Source of the DNA: Nicotiana tabacum
Taxonomy: Eukaryota > Streptophyta > Magnoliopsida > Solanales > Solanaceae
Length of the DNA stretch: 64,000 nt
Direction: 5' to 3'
NCBI RefSeq assembly: GCF_000715075.1
Contig: NC_134103.1
Coordinates: forward strand, 73,161,519-73,225,518
Shown: piece after piece, positions 35,530 through 47,603 of the stretch
Position numbering within the stretch: the first letter of the stretch is position 1
How the letters are laid out: every line of letters begins with the position of its first letter
The notes under the pieces: model-generated
Seen by the model: the letters and a program-made list of their open reading frames with translations, nothing else
What the model was told of the DNA's origin: nothing
The model's database searches: none
Made by a program: the position numbers and the translations under genes

Positions 35530-36950
35530 ATGGTGAGGACACGTACAAGCGGATCTGATGACCAGGTACCTGCGCCCCCCTGCTAGAGCCGCGAGAGGCC
35601 GGGGTCGGGGTAGAGGCCAAGGAAGTCCTCATGGTGAAGCCAGAGCACCCGCACGAGCTGCTACAGAGGAGCCCCCAGTAGCTCCAGCTGGAGGACAGGC
35701 ACCTGAGGTACCTGTTTCTACAGCCCTCCAGGAGACTCTAGCCCAGTTTCTAAGCATGTTCGGCACCTTAGATCATGCTGGATTGATTCCACTTGCTCCT
35801 GACATATCTCAGGCTGGGGGAGGAGTACAGATTCCCGTCACCGGTACTCCAAAGCAACGGGTTCAGGTCGACCAGGTTCTAGAGATTGTACCAATGTAGC
35901 CGGTAGCTCCAGCTCAGCCCGAGGTTAGGGCAGGAACTTCTAAGGTGGTGCAGCTGAGACTTGAGAGGTACAAGAAGTACCACCCACCTACCTTCAGCGG
36001 ATTGGCTATAGATGATGCTCAGAGTTTTCTGGAGGAGTGTCATCGTATTCTCCGTACTATGGGCGTAGCGGAGACGAGCGGGGTTTCTTTTACTACATTC
36101 CAGCTTAGAGGAGCAGCCTATCAGTGGTGGCGTGCTTATGAGCTAAGTAGTCCGGATGAGGCAGTTTCACTTACATGGGCTCAGTTCTCGGACATGTTTT
36201 TGAGAGAATATGTCCCTCAGAGCCTCAGGGACTCATGGCGCAGGAAGTTTGAGCAACTGCACCAGGGTGCTATGACTGTGTCAATGTATGCAGTCTGTTT
36301 CAGTGATTTGGCCCGACATGCCCCGGCCTTAGTTGCCACAGTCCGAGAGAAGGTTCGACGGTTTATTGAGGGACTCCACCCCAGCATTCGAATTGGTATG
36401 GCCAGGGAGTTGGGAGATGGATATTTCTTATCAGCAGATTGTGAATATCTCCAGAAGATTGGAGGGCATGCTTTCCCGGGATAGAGAGGAGAGGGAGGCC
36501 AAGAGGTCTCGAGCGACTGGTTATTATTATGGACCTCGTGTACCACCAGCTCTCCATGGTAGGGGTTATGTGAGTCACCATGTTTATTCAGCTCTTCTAG
36601 CCTCCAGCGGTGTTCCAGCTCCTTCTAGGCCCCATGAGCCTTATTATGCACCGCCATTATCTAGTGTGCCTCCTGCACGGGGTGTTCCTAGCAGCCAGTC
36701 ACAATAGCCATGCCCTCCCAGAGCTTGTTTTGAGTGTGGCGACACTCGCCATATAGTGAGGGATTGACCCAGATTTATGAGGGGTGCACCTCTACAAACT
36801 TCTCAGCCACAACGTGCTCCACCAGGTCCTCAAGCTATGATTACAGCACCAGCTACCACCCCACCTGCTCAGCCAGCCCGATGTGGAGGTCGGGGAGGTA
36901 GAGGCCGCCCTAAAGGGGGAGGCCAGGCCAGACATTATGCCCTTCCTGCT
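35530..36950 (+). pseudogene. E3 gag (broken)
   Basis: ATG at 35530 (MVRTRTSG), then a stop after about 17 codons; the continuing frame is +1 (35558-35899) and has TAG at 35897. The capsid core (35945-36400) has YHPPTFSGLAIDDAQSFLEEC and FLREYVPQSLRD. The frame changes near 36420 (GDGYFLS against EMDISYQQ). The zinc knuckle at 36726-36767 is C-x2-C-x4-H-x4 followed by TGA exactly where the last Cys is expected. A stop also lies at about 36705. In the family Gag packages the RNA; this copy cannot make a full-length product. Confidence 0.88.
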
Positions 36951-39130
36951 CGTACAAAGGCAGTTGCTTCTAATTCTATCATTACAGGTATTGCCCGGTC
37001 TGTCATAGAGATGCGTCGGTATTATTTGACCCTGGCTCTACATATTCTTATGTGTCCTCTTATTTTTCCCCGTATTTGGGCGTATCTCTAGATTCTTTGA
37101 GTTCACCTGTTTATGTGTCTACTCATGTGGGAGATTCTCTTGTTGTGGACCACGTGTATCGTTCGTGTTTCATTGCTCTTAGTGGTTTTGAGACCAGAGC
37201 CGATTTATTACTGCTCCGCATTGTGGATTTTGATATTATTTTAGGCATGGACTGGTTATCGCCCCATTATTTTATTCTTGATTGTCACGCTAAGATCGTG
37301 ACACTGGCTATGCCAGGTTTACCGTGATTAGAGTGGAGAGATACCTTAGAGTATACTCCCAGCAGAGTTATTTCGTTTCTTAAAGCTCAATGAATGGTTG
37401 AGAAGGGGTGTGACACGTATCTAACTTATGTGAGAGATGTCAGTACTGATACCCCTATAGTTGAGTCAGTTCCAGTAGTGAGGGACTTTCCAGATGTGTT
37501 TCCAGCTGATCTTCCGGGCATGTCGCCCGACAGAGATATTGATTTTGGCATTGATTTGTTGCTGGGCACTCAACCCATCTCTATTCCTCCATACTGTATG
37601 GCTCCTCCTGAGTTGAAGGAGTTGAAGGAGCAGTTGCAGGAGTTTCTTGATAAGGGCTTCATCCGGCCCGATGTGTCACCTTGGGGTGCCCATGTCTTAT
37701 TTGTGAAGAAGAAGGATGGTTCTATGCAGATGTATATTGATTACCGCAATTTGAACAAAGTCACAGTGAAGAACATATATCCATTGCCTCGTATTGATGA
37801 CTTATTTGATCAGTTACAGGGTGCCAGAGTGTTTTCCAAGATTAAATTATGTTCAGGATATCATCAGTTGAAGATTCGGGAGCCAGATATCCCGAAGACT
37901 GCTTTCAGGACCAGATATGGTCACTATCAGTTTCTTGTTATGTCTTTTGGGCTAACCAATGCCCCAAAAGTTTTTATGTATTTGATGCACAATGTGTTCC
38001 GGCCTTATCTTGACTCATTCGTCATTGTGTTTATTGATGACATTCTAGTGTACTCTTGTACTCGGGAGGATCATGAGCGGCACCTGAGTACTACGCTTCA
38101 AACCTTGAGAGAAAAGAAGTTATATACAAAATTTTCAAAGTGTGAGTTTTGGCTAGACTAAGTGGCATTCTTGGGTCATATAGTATCGAGTGATGGGATC
38201 CAGGTGGATCCAAAGAAGATTGAAGTAGTGTAGAGTTGGCCCCGACCGTCCTCAGCTATAGAGATCCGAACTTTTCTTGGTTTGGTGAGGTATTACCGTC
38301 GTTTTGTAGAGGTATTCTCATCTATTGCAGCACCTATGACCAGACTGACCCAGAAAGGTTCTCCGTTCAGGTGGACAGAGGAATGTGAGGAGAGCTTTCA
38401 GAAGCTCAAGATAGCTTTGACTACATCACCAGTATTGGTATTGCCTACAGGTTTGGTGTCTTATACTGTATATTGTGATGCATCGCGGATTGGTCTCGAC
38501 GCAGTGTTGATGCAGGACGGTATGGTGATTGCCTATGCATCCAGACAGTAGAAGGTGCATAAAAAGAAGTATCTTGTCCACGACCTTGAGTTAGCAGCTA
38601 TTGTTCATTCCTTGAAGATTTGGCAGCATTATTTGAACGGTGTTCCTTGTGAGATTTAAAATGATCACTAGAGTTTGCAGCATCTGTTCAAGCAGAAGGA
38701 TCTTAATTTGCGTCAGAAGAGGTCGCTGGAGCTGCTTAAGGATTATGATATCACTATTTTGTACCATCCGGGGAAGGCCAATGTAGTGGTCGATGCTTTG
38801 AGTCACCGGGCAGAGAGTTTGGGGAGTTTAGCATATCTACCAGCAACAGAGAGGCCATTGGCGTTGGATGTTCAGGCCTTAGCCAGCCAGTTTGTGAGAT
38901 TGGATATTTCTGAGCCGAGTCAAGTATTGGCTTGTGTGGTCTCTCGGTCTTCTCTTTGTGATCGTATCAGGGAGCGTCAGTATGATGACCCCCATTTGCT
39001 TGTCCTTAAGGACACGGTCCAGCATGGTGATGCTAAGGAGGTCACTATTAGAGATGATGGTGCATTGAGGATGCAGGGCAGGCTATGTGTGCCAAATGTA
39101 GATGGTTTGCGTGAGTTGATTCTCCAGGAG
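36951..39130 (+). pseudogene. E3 protease, reverse transcriptase and RNase H (broken)
   Basis: A single-base frame change near 36990 separates gag from protease; the protease core [10 protein letters not shown] (about 37025) and [12 protein letters not shown] follow. TGA codons at 37325 and 37391 stand where E2 has Arg. RT motif A reads [12 protein letters not shown]: the catalytic Asp is Lys (37844-37846). Motif [10 protein letters not shown] is intact (about 38029). Stops at 38159, 38231, 38549, 38657 and 38669 break the RT-RNase H region; RNase H keeps [13 protein letters not shown] and DLELAA. This copy is inactive on at least two independent grounds. Confidence 0.92.
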
Positions 39131-40409
39131 GCTCTATTCATCCTGGTGGCGCAAAGATGTATCAGAACTCGAGGCAACATTATTGGTGGAGGAGGATGAA
39201 GAAGGACATAGTAAAGTATGTGGCCCGATGTCTAAATTCCCAGCAGGTGAAGTATGAGCATCAGTGGCCAGGTGGGTTGCTTCAGAGGTTGGAGATTCCA
39301 GAGTTAAAATGGGAACGGATCACTATGGATTTTATTATTGGACTCCCACGGACTCAGCGGAGGTTTGATGCAGTTTGGGTGATTGTGGATAGGCTGACCA
39401 AGTCGACTCATTTTATTCCTGCGATGACTACCTATTCTTCCGAGAAGCTAGCTCGAATCTACATCTGTGAGATTGTCAGGCTTCATGGCGTACCGATATC
39501 TATTATCTCTGACCGGGGTACGCAATTTACATCACGATTTTGGAGAGTCGTACAACAGGAGTTGGGTACTAGAGTGGAGCTAGGCACAACATTTCACCCT
39601 CAGACGGACGGACAGTCTGAGTGCACTATTCAGATACTGGAGGATTTGCTCCGCGCTTGTGTGATAGATTTTGGGGGTGCTTGGGACCAGTTTTTGCCAC
39701 TTGCGGAGTTTGCTTACAACAACAGTTATCAGTCTATCATTCAGATGGCACCGTATGCGGATCTGGATAGTAGGAGGTGTCGGTCCCCAATGGGTTGGTT
39801 CGAGCCGGGCGAGGCCATATTATTGGGTACGGACTTGGTTCAGGATGCCTTGGAAAAGGTTAAGGTGATTCAGGATAGAATTCACACATCCCAGTCCATA
39901 CAGAAGAGTTACGCGGACCGAAATATTTGCGATGTTGCATTCATGGTTGGAGAGAGGATCTTGCTCTGAGTTCGCCTATGAAGGGCGTTATGAGGTTCGG
40001 AAAGAAGGGAAAGCTGAGCCCAAGGTTCATTGGTCCTTTTGAGGTGTTGCGACGTGTTGGGGAAGTCGCTTATGAGCTTGCCTTACTTCCCAGCCTAGAA
40101 AAAGTTCATCCGGTATTTCATGTTTCAATGCACCGGAAGTATCACAGTGATTCGACTCATATATTGGATTTCAGCTCAGTCCATTTGGACAAGGATCTAT
40201 CTTATCTTGAGGAGCCAGTGGCTATTTTAGACAGGCAGGTCAGAAAGGTAAGGTCAAAGAACATTGCTTCTGTAAAGGTTCAGTGGAGGGGACAGCCGGT
40301 CGAGGAGGCGACTTGGGAGACCGAGCAGGATATAAGCAGCCGTTATCCTCATCTTTTCACCACTTCAAGTATGTCTCTGTGCTCGTTCGAGGATGAACGA
40401 TTGTTTTAA
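39131..40409 (+). pseudogene. E3 integrase and chromodomain-like tail
   Basis: A frameshift near 39140 interrupts the zinc domain, whose last Cys pair is CLNSQ (one Cys is Ser). The DDE core is complete in one frame (39157-39969): TMDFIIGLP, SDRGTQF and GQSECTIQ, unlike E1 and E2. A second frameshift near 39970 precedes the GPF/Y region (FIGPFEVLRR) and the tail VQWRGQPVEEATWETE. Stop TAA at 40407, overlapping the PPT. Confidence 0.92.
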
Positions 40410-40420
40410 GAGGGGGAGGA
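40404..40420 (+). other. E3 polypurine tract
   Basis: TTTTAAGAGGGGGAGGA immediately before the 3' LTR. Confidence 0.9.
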
Positions 40421-42991
40421 TGTAACGACCCGGTCGGTCGTTTTGAGGATGTAAGTCTTAGGATTTTGATCGTAGTCGGAACTGTATGAAGACGACTCCA
40501 GAATGGAGTTTCGTCGGTTCCGTTAGCTCTGTTGGGTTATTTTGGACTTAGAGGCGTGTCCGGATTGTATTTTGGAGGTCTGTAGCTCATTTAGGCTTGA
40601 ATTGATGAAAGTTAAATTTTTAGAGATTTGGACCCATAGTGGAAATTTTGATATCAGAGTCGGATTCCAATTCTGGAAGTTGGAGTAGGTCCGTAATATT
40701 GAATATGACTCGTGTGCAAAATTTGGGGTCAATCGGACGTGGGTTGGTTAGTTTCGTCATAAGTTGTCGAATTTAGAGTTTCAAGTTCTTTAAGTTTGAA
40801 TCGGAAGATGATTTGTAATTTTAGCGTTGTTTGATGTGGTTTGAGGATTCGACTAAGTTCGTATCGGGTTATAGGACTTGTTGGTATATTTGGTTGAGGT
40901 CCCGAGGGCCTCGGGGTGATTTCGGGTGGTTAGCAGCTTGATTGGAGTTAGGAATTTGCAGATGAAGTGTTGCTGCTACTGGTGTAACCGCACCTACGGA
41001 GTGGGAACCACAGGTGCAAGCCCGCAGAAGCGAAGGAAGAGTCACAGACGCGGCCAAGAAGGAGCTGGGTAGGAACCGCAGGTGCGAAGATTTTTCCGCA
41101 CCTTAGAGAATCGCAGATGCGGGCAGCTGGGCGCAGGTGCGAAGGGGAGCTGCAGGTGCGATGCATTTTCGCGCTTGCGATAGTCGCAGATGCGACAGAG
41201 AGTCCGCAGGTGCGAGATGTCTGAACAGAACACTTAAATGCAAGGGTTCGCGATTTTTGCTCATTTTCAACATTTTGAGCTCGGGAATTGGCGATTTTTC
41301 AAGGGATTTTCAAATAGAGGTTTGGGGTAATGATTCCTAACTCATTTTTGGTTGTATTTCATTAATCTATAGTTGTTTCCTCCATTTAATTTTGGATTTT
41401 TGATTGAAAAGTTGGAAAAATGGGGGAAAAGTTCCCTAACAGAATTTTTGAGTTTTGATTGGGATTTAGACATCGAATTTGGATAATTTTGGTACGAGTG
41501 AACTCGTGAGTGAATCGGTGTTTGTATTTTATGACTTTTACTCGATTCCGAGATGTGGGCTTGGGTTGACCTTTTAGGGCGAATTTTAGAATTTTTGTTA
41601 AAATATTGATTTCATTAATTGGATGAGTCTATTATGGTTGTATTCATGATATGCAATTGTATCTGGCTAGATTTGGGCCATTCGGAGTCGGATAATCGAG
41701 GAAAGGGCATTCTTACGGATTGATTGAGCTTGACTCGAGGTAAGTGACTTGCCTAACTTTGTGTGAAAGAAATTCCCTTAGGATTTGGAACTATTGTGAT
41801 ATGTGTGTGCCGTGTATGTAAGGTGATGAGTATGTACACGGGCTAGTTGTTGTAAAACTCGATTTTTACTGAGCAGCAACCCGTTCTCCTTTTATTTTCA
41901 ATTATACCATTTTAATGAGTATTAATCTGTTTTCATTCTTAATTGAGTTATTCCAATATGTATAGCTATCATGTTTAGTCTAATATCGCATGTCTACGTG
42001 CTTTAATTGCTTACTTGAACTCTGTGAAGCATGCCTAGTTGATTTCTTTCTTTTTCCTTGTTCTTTATCAGTATAGCCGTAGAAATCTTATTGTTAACTG
42101 TTGTATTTGTCGTTTGATCTGTGTATTTACTTTTGAGACTACGAAGCGGTTCCTCGGGTGTTCTCCCTACATATTTACTTTGGGACTACAGATCGGTATT
42201 CTGGGATATCCCCTTATACTGTATATTTACTTTGGGACTATGGAACGGTATTCCGGGAGATTTCCATGTACTGCATATTTATTTTGGGACTACGGAACGG
42301 TATTTCGGGAGATCTCCCATGTCTTGCATATTTATCCCCATGTCTTGCATATTTACTTTGGGACTACAGAACGGTATTTCGGGAGATCCCCCTGCACATT
42401 TACGTTTGGGACTACGAGTCGGTATCTCGGGAGATCCCCTGTTGTTATCTCTGTCTACTGAGTTATTGTCTTCTATGATTTCATTCTTGTTAAATTTCAA
42501 TCTTTATTTTACTGCGGTATTTCATTTTATCTTGTGTTATTATATATATATACCAGTAGGGCCCTGATCTGACCTCGTCACTACTCGATCAAGGTTGTAC
42601 TTCTTATCAACCGCACTATCAGTGAGCCGGGATAGTTTGGAGACTTCAAGGTATATCTTCCGCGTCCGTAGACCTCGGAGTCCCCTTCTACTCTTTCCCA
42701 TATCCATTATTTTGTGTTTTTTTTATAGACTCTGATGCATAGAGACTATAGATTTTCCTTCTGTAGTTTGTGATTCACGATGTTCCGAGTTTTGGGAGTA
42801 TTGTGTAGTATATTGAGGAGTTGGTTATTGTACATGCCAAGTGGCATGGTACTCAGTTACAGTATTATTGCTACAGTTATTTGTTAAATTTATGTTTTTA
42901 TTTTATTTATTCCGCAAAATGTTAGGCTTACCTAGTCATAAAGACTAGGTGCAGTCACGGCGTCATACAGAGGGAAAATTGAATCGTGACA
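40421..42991 (+). repeat. E3 3' LTR, 2571 bp
   Basis: Starts TGTAACGACCCGGTC and ends ATCGTGACA, followed by TSD ATTTA. About 105 bp present in the 5' LTR are missing after 40447. It contains a CG-rich cluster (40990-41220) and one minisatellite array (42122-42440). Confidence 0.95.
42122..42440 (+). repeat. ~52-bp minisatellite, about six units (E3 3' LTR)
   Basis: Same unit as in the 5' LTR. Stems here are more decayed (for example CAGAT-CGGTA-TTCTG, CGGAA-CGGTA-TTTCG, CGAGT-CGGTA-TCTCG). One unit is truncated (about 42330-42350). Confidence 0.9.
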
Positions 42992-43137
42992 ATTTAGCAT
43001 AAAACATTCGTATTTTTATAATAATAATCTATATAAATATATAATTGAGGGCCATAAGGCAGGTGATGTGGCAAGCCTCAATGATCAGAATTCATTTTAT
43101 CTTTTTCCTCAAAATTTTTAGGCTTTTATCCTTTTTT

Positions 43138-43410
43138 CCCATTAATTAACTATGACAAACACAAACGTTTCATTTTCCTTCGTTGATAGTCGTAGCTTTA
43201 CCAAACAGTTTTTTTTTTATGGCGGCAATTCCGAACACTGCTATCTATCCTCTCCCTTTCATGGTAAAAAAGTCCCTTTTCCCATTAATTAACTATGACA
43301 AACACAAACGTTTCGTTTTCCTTCGTTGATAGTCGTAGCTTTACCAAACAGTTTCTTCTTGATGGCGGCAATTCCGAACGCTGCTATCTATCCTCTCTCT
43401 TTCATGGTAA
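43138..43410 (+). repeat. 143-bp tandem duplication inside the Helitron
   Basis: CCCATTAATTAACTATGACA starts at 43138 and again at 43281. Both copies include an ATGGCGGCAATTCCGAAC start region (43219 and 43362). Confidence 0.9.
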
Positions 43411-43514
43411 AAAAGTCCATTTTCACGTATTCAAGTCTTCAGTGTTCCAACGATCATTCTCTTTTGACCACTGAAAATCCATCAACCCCACTTTCAAAAT
43501 TGCAGCACATGTGA
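43362..43514 (+). pseudogene. Captured 50-codon leader-like ORF
   Basis: Starts MAAIPNAAIYPLSF, rich in Ser, Ala and Thr with few acidic residues at the start, as in organelle transit peptides. It ends in TGA after LQHM. The duplicated first copy of the start (43219) is out of context. I do not recognise the parent gene; a first exon captured by the Helitron is an inference from composition and setting. Confidence 0.4.
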
Positions 43515-44749
43515 CTGGTAACTTAAGAAGAAAAGGCTGGTAACTTTTTTCCTTCTAAAAATCTATCACAAAATAGTGTATTTCTTCGAAATTTATGATC
43601 CAAAATTTCAGCATCAAATCTGGTACTCTTCAATTTTGCTCTCTATGTTTCTTTTTAATAGGCAAAACTATTTTGGACCGTCTTTTCAGTACATGCCGTC
43701 ACCAAATTTTAAGCCTTCGGTTATTTGGCTTCAATTTCTTGCAGATTTGATCACAAAATGGAAAAGAAGCATTTTTTCCAAAAATTGGAGCAAAAGATCA
43801 ACATCTGTTATCATTATTTGGTAACTTCATCATTCTCCCCTTTTCTTCTAAGTTAACTTTGTAAGATCTACTTCTATTTAGTTAATGTGCTTACTGTTGG
43901 TACTGAGACACTAACGCAAACTTATGAATTTGGTATAGTTTCTAAAGCAATACTAGCTATCTTAGATTAATTGCTCATTGTTTCTACGTTCTTACCACTT
44001 AATTAATATTAGCCAATTTTCTTTTTGTGTTTTCTTAATTTTTCCTTTAAATTTTGTTTCTCTTCTGTAATTACCCACATAGATTATTTAGTCTTGCTGT
44101 TTCTTCAATGTATTTTTACCTGTTATTTTTTGTTGGTGTACTGGAATTTACTCTTGGTTGGTTTACCAGGATTAACTACAAATGGTATATGGAGAACGAA
44201 AGTGGAGGAAAATTAAAGTGGTCTTAGAATAAGGTTTGAAATTTTTTGATGAATATAGTCATCTAAAAATAAATCTGTTAAGATGTTAAGGTAAGTTTGT
44301 AAAGATTTGGTTCTTACAGTTTGTAAAGAGGTGGATGGGCAGTGATGTTGAGTTATGCATTATAAATTTGAGATACATTTTTTGGATAATGGGTCAGTTC
44401 TTATAGGTCATATAATGGGTTAGTTTTGGATGCAGAAGAAAGTACAAGATGGAGAGATCCAAAGCAATGTGCACTAATTATATGTAGAACTTGATTTGGA
44501 TACATAGTTAACCATAAAAATGACATGATGTTTCTGCTTTAGTCAAGAAACCACGAAAAATTATGTTCTATCTTGAGTCTGATATCTAGCAACACAATCA
44601 ATAGCAATATTCTGGAAAATTCACGTTTTTACGTGTAGTTCACTAAAACCTTTCACTTTGGACTTTATTTTGTGCACCATTTATCATTCGCTCTGCTATA
44701 GACAAGAGGATTTTAACTCAATTGGAATAACAAATTATCTCAGATATAG

Positions 44750-44878
44750 GAGTTGGCAGATAAGTGCATGCAAACAAACTATTATGGTGTGAAGAGGATG
44801 ATTGAAACATTTACACTTTTCCAATTATCCAAGTCTCCAAGGGTTGTGAATGTTTCTTTCTTCATGGAAAGGCTAAAG
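44750..44878 (+). pseudogene. Captured exon of a neomenthol/menthone dehydrogenase-like SDR
   Basis: Forty-three codons reading [18 protein letters not shown], then [19 protein letters not shown], match the NYYG..R..PLL..S...R.VNVSS region of plant short-chain dehydrogenases of the salutaridine/neomenthol reductase group. The block is bounded by AG (44748-44749) and GT (44879-44880), so it may be one whole exon with its splice borders. The VNVSS motif has become VNVSF. No other SDR part (NAD-binding GxxxGxG, YxxxK) is visible nearby, so this is a fragment and not a gene. Confidence 0.75.
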
Positions 44879-46113
44879 GTGTTAACTTTGCATTTACTCT
44901 CCTTCTCGAAACTATTTTGTTTAGTTCTTGTACTGATTTTTCAGGAATTTTTTCGCAACATGACTAAATAGTTGCATTTCTCGGAGAATAATGCAATTCA
45001 GTTTTCAGTGAAGTTTAGTGTTATTCGAATTTCTTTTATAATGTTAGGCTTGTACATGCTTCGCCATGTGCAAATGATAAATTCCGAAGTAAAAATATGA
45101 TATTTTTGTATAGGTTGTATGTAGTGAGCTATACAAGATATTGGACTATGGGAACCCTTCTTTTACACCAAACAAAAAGAAAATCAGTAATGTTGTGTAC
45201 TGCTAATTTAAAAAGGTGAGTTCATTTAAGATTTTACTTTAGGTCTATATTTTATATTTTAACGTGCTAATACATGAGCACTCTTTTTTGGTTTGTAAGG
45301 TGAGATGTTGAAGTTACTAATCTATGATTATATTTTGTGGTGTTTTAGTTAAATATGTGATCGGGCATTAAATTCCTCTACTGATGAGAAATATTTGTGC
45401 TTTGTGACCCGATAAGTATTGTTGTTGCTCGAGGATTGAAAATTGTTTCATTACTTTTTGCGCCTTTTTTAAGTTTCATGAAGGAAACTTCATTCAAAGT
45501 GCAGTTGTATCAAAGATCAAGTTTATATGAAACCTCTTTTCTAAGTTCCAGTCAATGCATTTATCTTTGTTATTTGTTATATTTAAGGTATTTTTCAGAC
45601 TGAAATTTATGTCAAAGAGTCGATATTGAAAGCATGAGAATCGATAGAGAAAGAATTCATAATACAGGATTTGAGTTTTGTGAACTAGCTTGTGGCATTT
45701 GAAAATTTTCATGAATTTTCATAATGATATTCTCGGAATCGTAGTTGAAGAGTATATAGTTATATGCCTTTGTCATCCCTTTTTCATGTTTGTGAGAATT
45801 GTGTTCAATTTTATTCATTTTTTAAACATCATGTGAAAAATTTAAGCATGTATTGGTTCCTCTTCTTTGGTATTATAATAATCTAGAGCTATCTTTTGGA
45901 TACATTATTCAACTATTTTACCCTTTGTATTTGAATTTCTCTTCCGTGTATGAAATAGTGGGATCAATCTCTCATTCTTGCTACTTATCCCATTCAGAAG
46001 TGAGGAAGATACCAATAGAATTGAAGGCAATAACTCAAAACCAATTTAAACAGGTTTATTTGCAATTACTTCCTGATTATCCGAAGGTTTATTGAAGATG
46101 TCTAATAATTCAA

Positions 46114-46765
46114 AATATTGCTACACCTAAAGCCATTTTCACAATATGTTTACAATGTCTTGGAAGATTGTTGAGTGTTGATAGGCTTCAGGATCTTAAT
46201 GTGAATCCTACTTGTGTGTTCTGTCAAGCTGCAATTGAATCAAGAGATCACCTTTTTGGAGAATGTACATTTGCTAAGGACTTGTGGGTCAGGCTACTGA
46301 ATTGGATGCAGATACAACCGGGTGTTACTGCTACATGGAACCAATAACTCTACAGGGTCATAAAACATGTTGGCGGGGGGAGACAAATATAGCATGATTA
46401 AACAAATTGACCTTTACAAAATTCATTCATGCGTTGTGGAGAGAAAGAAACTATAGAATATTTAAAATGTAAGAAACTATAGAATATTTAAAATGTAACA
46501 AGAGACCGTAAAAGTCTTGAAAGAGAGTGTTATGCAACTTCAGGGTTGTGGGTAATCTGAAATGGCTATTGCAGAAGCTTTTTTTCTAATTTGCTTAGCT
46601 TTTCTTTTGTACTCAAGGTTTAATTCAGAAGCTTAGATAGTAGATTTTGTATTGGGATTGGATTTGAAGTTATCCCGGAGATTAGCTAGCTGTGAACTTG
46701 CTATGTTTTGTATTTGTTCGCTTGGTGATTAATGAAAACAACAATTACCGACATAAAAAAAACTC
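46114..46765 (+). pseudogene. 3' fragment of a LINE-type non-LTR element (zf-RVT domain)
   Basis: The frame 46114-46347 encodes the reverse-transcriptase zinc-binding region: PKAIFTICLQCLGRLLSVDR, then CVFC...HLFGEC (C-x2-C...H-x4-C). It stops at TAA 46345; degenerate sequence continues to a short A-run near 46753-46765, as at a LINE 3' end. It lies wholly inside the Helitron, either captured or inserted there. Confidence 0.7.
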
Positions 46766-47261
46766 AAGAAGTAACTTAGGAGTTCGTGTCTAATAGTTTT
46801 CAGGATTATTTAGGTAAGTGGTGATTGAATAAATTTTATTAGTGTTTTTTTTTTCAAATACTTAAAAATTTTTATATTTGAGTAAATTTATGAAGCCTAC
46901 TTCCCAAGGAATTGTTACGTTTCGGTTTCACACCGCGCGGAGCGCGGACAAATTTACTAGTATTATATATATAGAGAGAGATGAACATTCAAGTATCACG
47001 TAATTCATAGCTAATCAACTAAATAAATCATGTTTAAAACCCGTTTAGATAGTTTTCTATTTAGGAGGTAACTTAAATGCTGTAGCTCCAAATGTCAATC
47101 CCTACGATCAGCATTGTTGCAAGCTATAGCCTAAATCCTTCATCACTTTTCCATTTCTCTTTTTGAGTAATGAGTAATAAAGCTGTTTTAAGTTGTAGTG
47201 GTTGTTAGTTATTACTATACATGATTTATACATTCATTACTCTTCCGTTTTCTTTCTCTAG

Positions 47262-47373
47262 TTTGGAGAGGATCTCCACCTTCACAATGTAGGATAGGAT
47301 AAGGTCCGCGTATATATCCTTCTCAGATCTTACTTGTAAATTACACAAGTTTTTTATTGTTGTTGTTGTTGCA
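47262..47373 (+). mobile_element. Degenerate TS SINE 3' half
   Basis: GGATAAGGTCCGCGTATA resembles the TS SINE body at 10590, followed by TTACACAAG and (TTG)n. No head or TSD is found. Confidence 0.6.
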
Positions 47374-47603
47374 TTAGATATATCAAAAACCTTATAACTT
47401 ATTCTTTTGTAGAAAAGAACTTTCTGGCAACCGAAAAATACTATCTTTTATTCGAGACTAAAAAACACTAAGATCTTACTGAATGCATGTAGACAAGGTT
47501 GATTTACTATTGAAAATCAAATGTGAATAAAGCATTCTCAAGAATAAGGTATTTTATCTTGATCAAATTTTTGGCACGCGAATAACGTTATGAATTCTCA
47601 AAG

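Larger units (their letters stand above)
31999..42991 (+). mobile_element. E3: complete Tekay/Del-like Ty3/gypsy element, TSD ATTTA
   Basis: 10,993 bp. 5' LTR 31999-35325, PBS, gag, pol, PPT, 3' LTR 40421-42991. TSD ATTTA at 31994-31998 and 42992-42996. Same domain order as E1 and E2. The 5' LTR is 756 bp longer than the 3' LTR because of an internal duplication, plus a deletion near the start of the 3' LTR (40447). Coding frames hold stops and frameshifts; RT motif A has lost its Asp. Confidence 0.97.
43028..46960 (+). mobile_element. Non-autonomous Helitron with captured sequences
   Basis: The 5' end is TCTATATAAA preceded by A (43027). The 3' end has a perfect 6-bp hairpin CCGCGC-GGA-GCGCGG (46933-46947), then 9 nt, then CTAG (46957-46960) followed by T. 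Insertion between A and T, 5' TC and hairpin-CTAG are the diagnostic Helitron features, with no TSD as expected. Length 3933 bp. No Rep/helicase is present. The contents are a 143-bp tandem duplication, a leader-like ORF, an SDR exon and a LINE 3' fragment. Confidence 0.85.

Noticed and set aside
36765..36767. TGA in the E3 zinc knuckle as selenocysteine
   Set aside because: Land plants lack selenocysteine insertion, and the element has many other stops; it is a simple nonsense change of the last Cys codon.
46114..46347. zf-RVT frame as a host gene
   Set aside because: The domain is typical of LINE C-termini, ends in a stop and is followed by degenerate sequence and an A-run.
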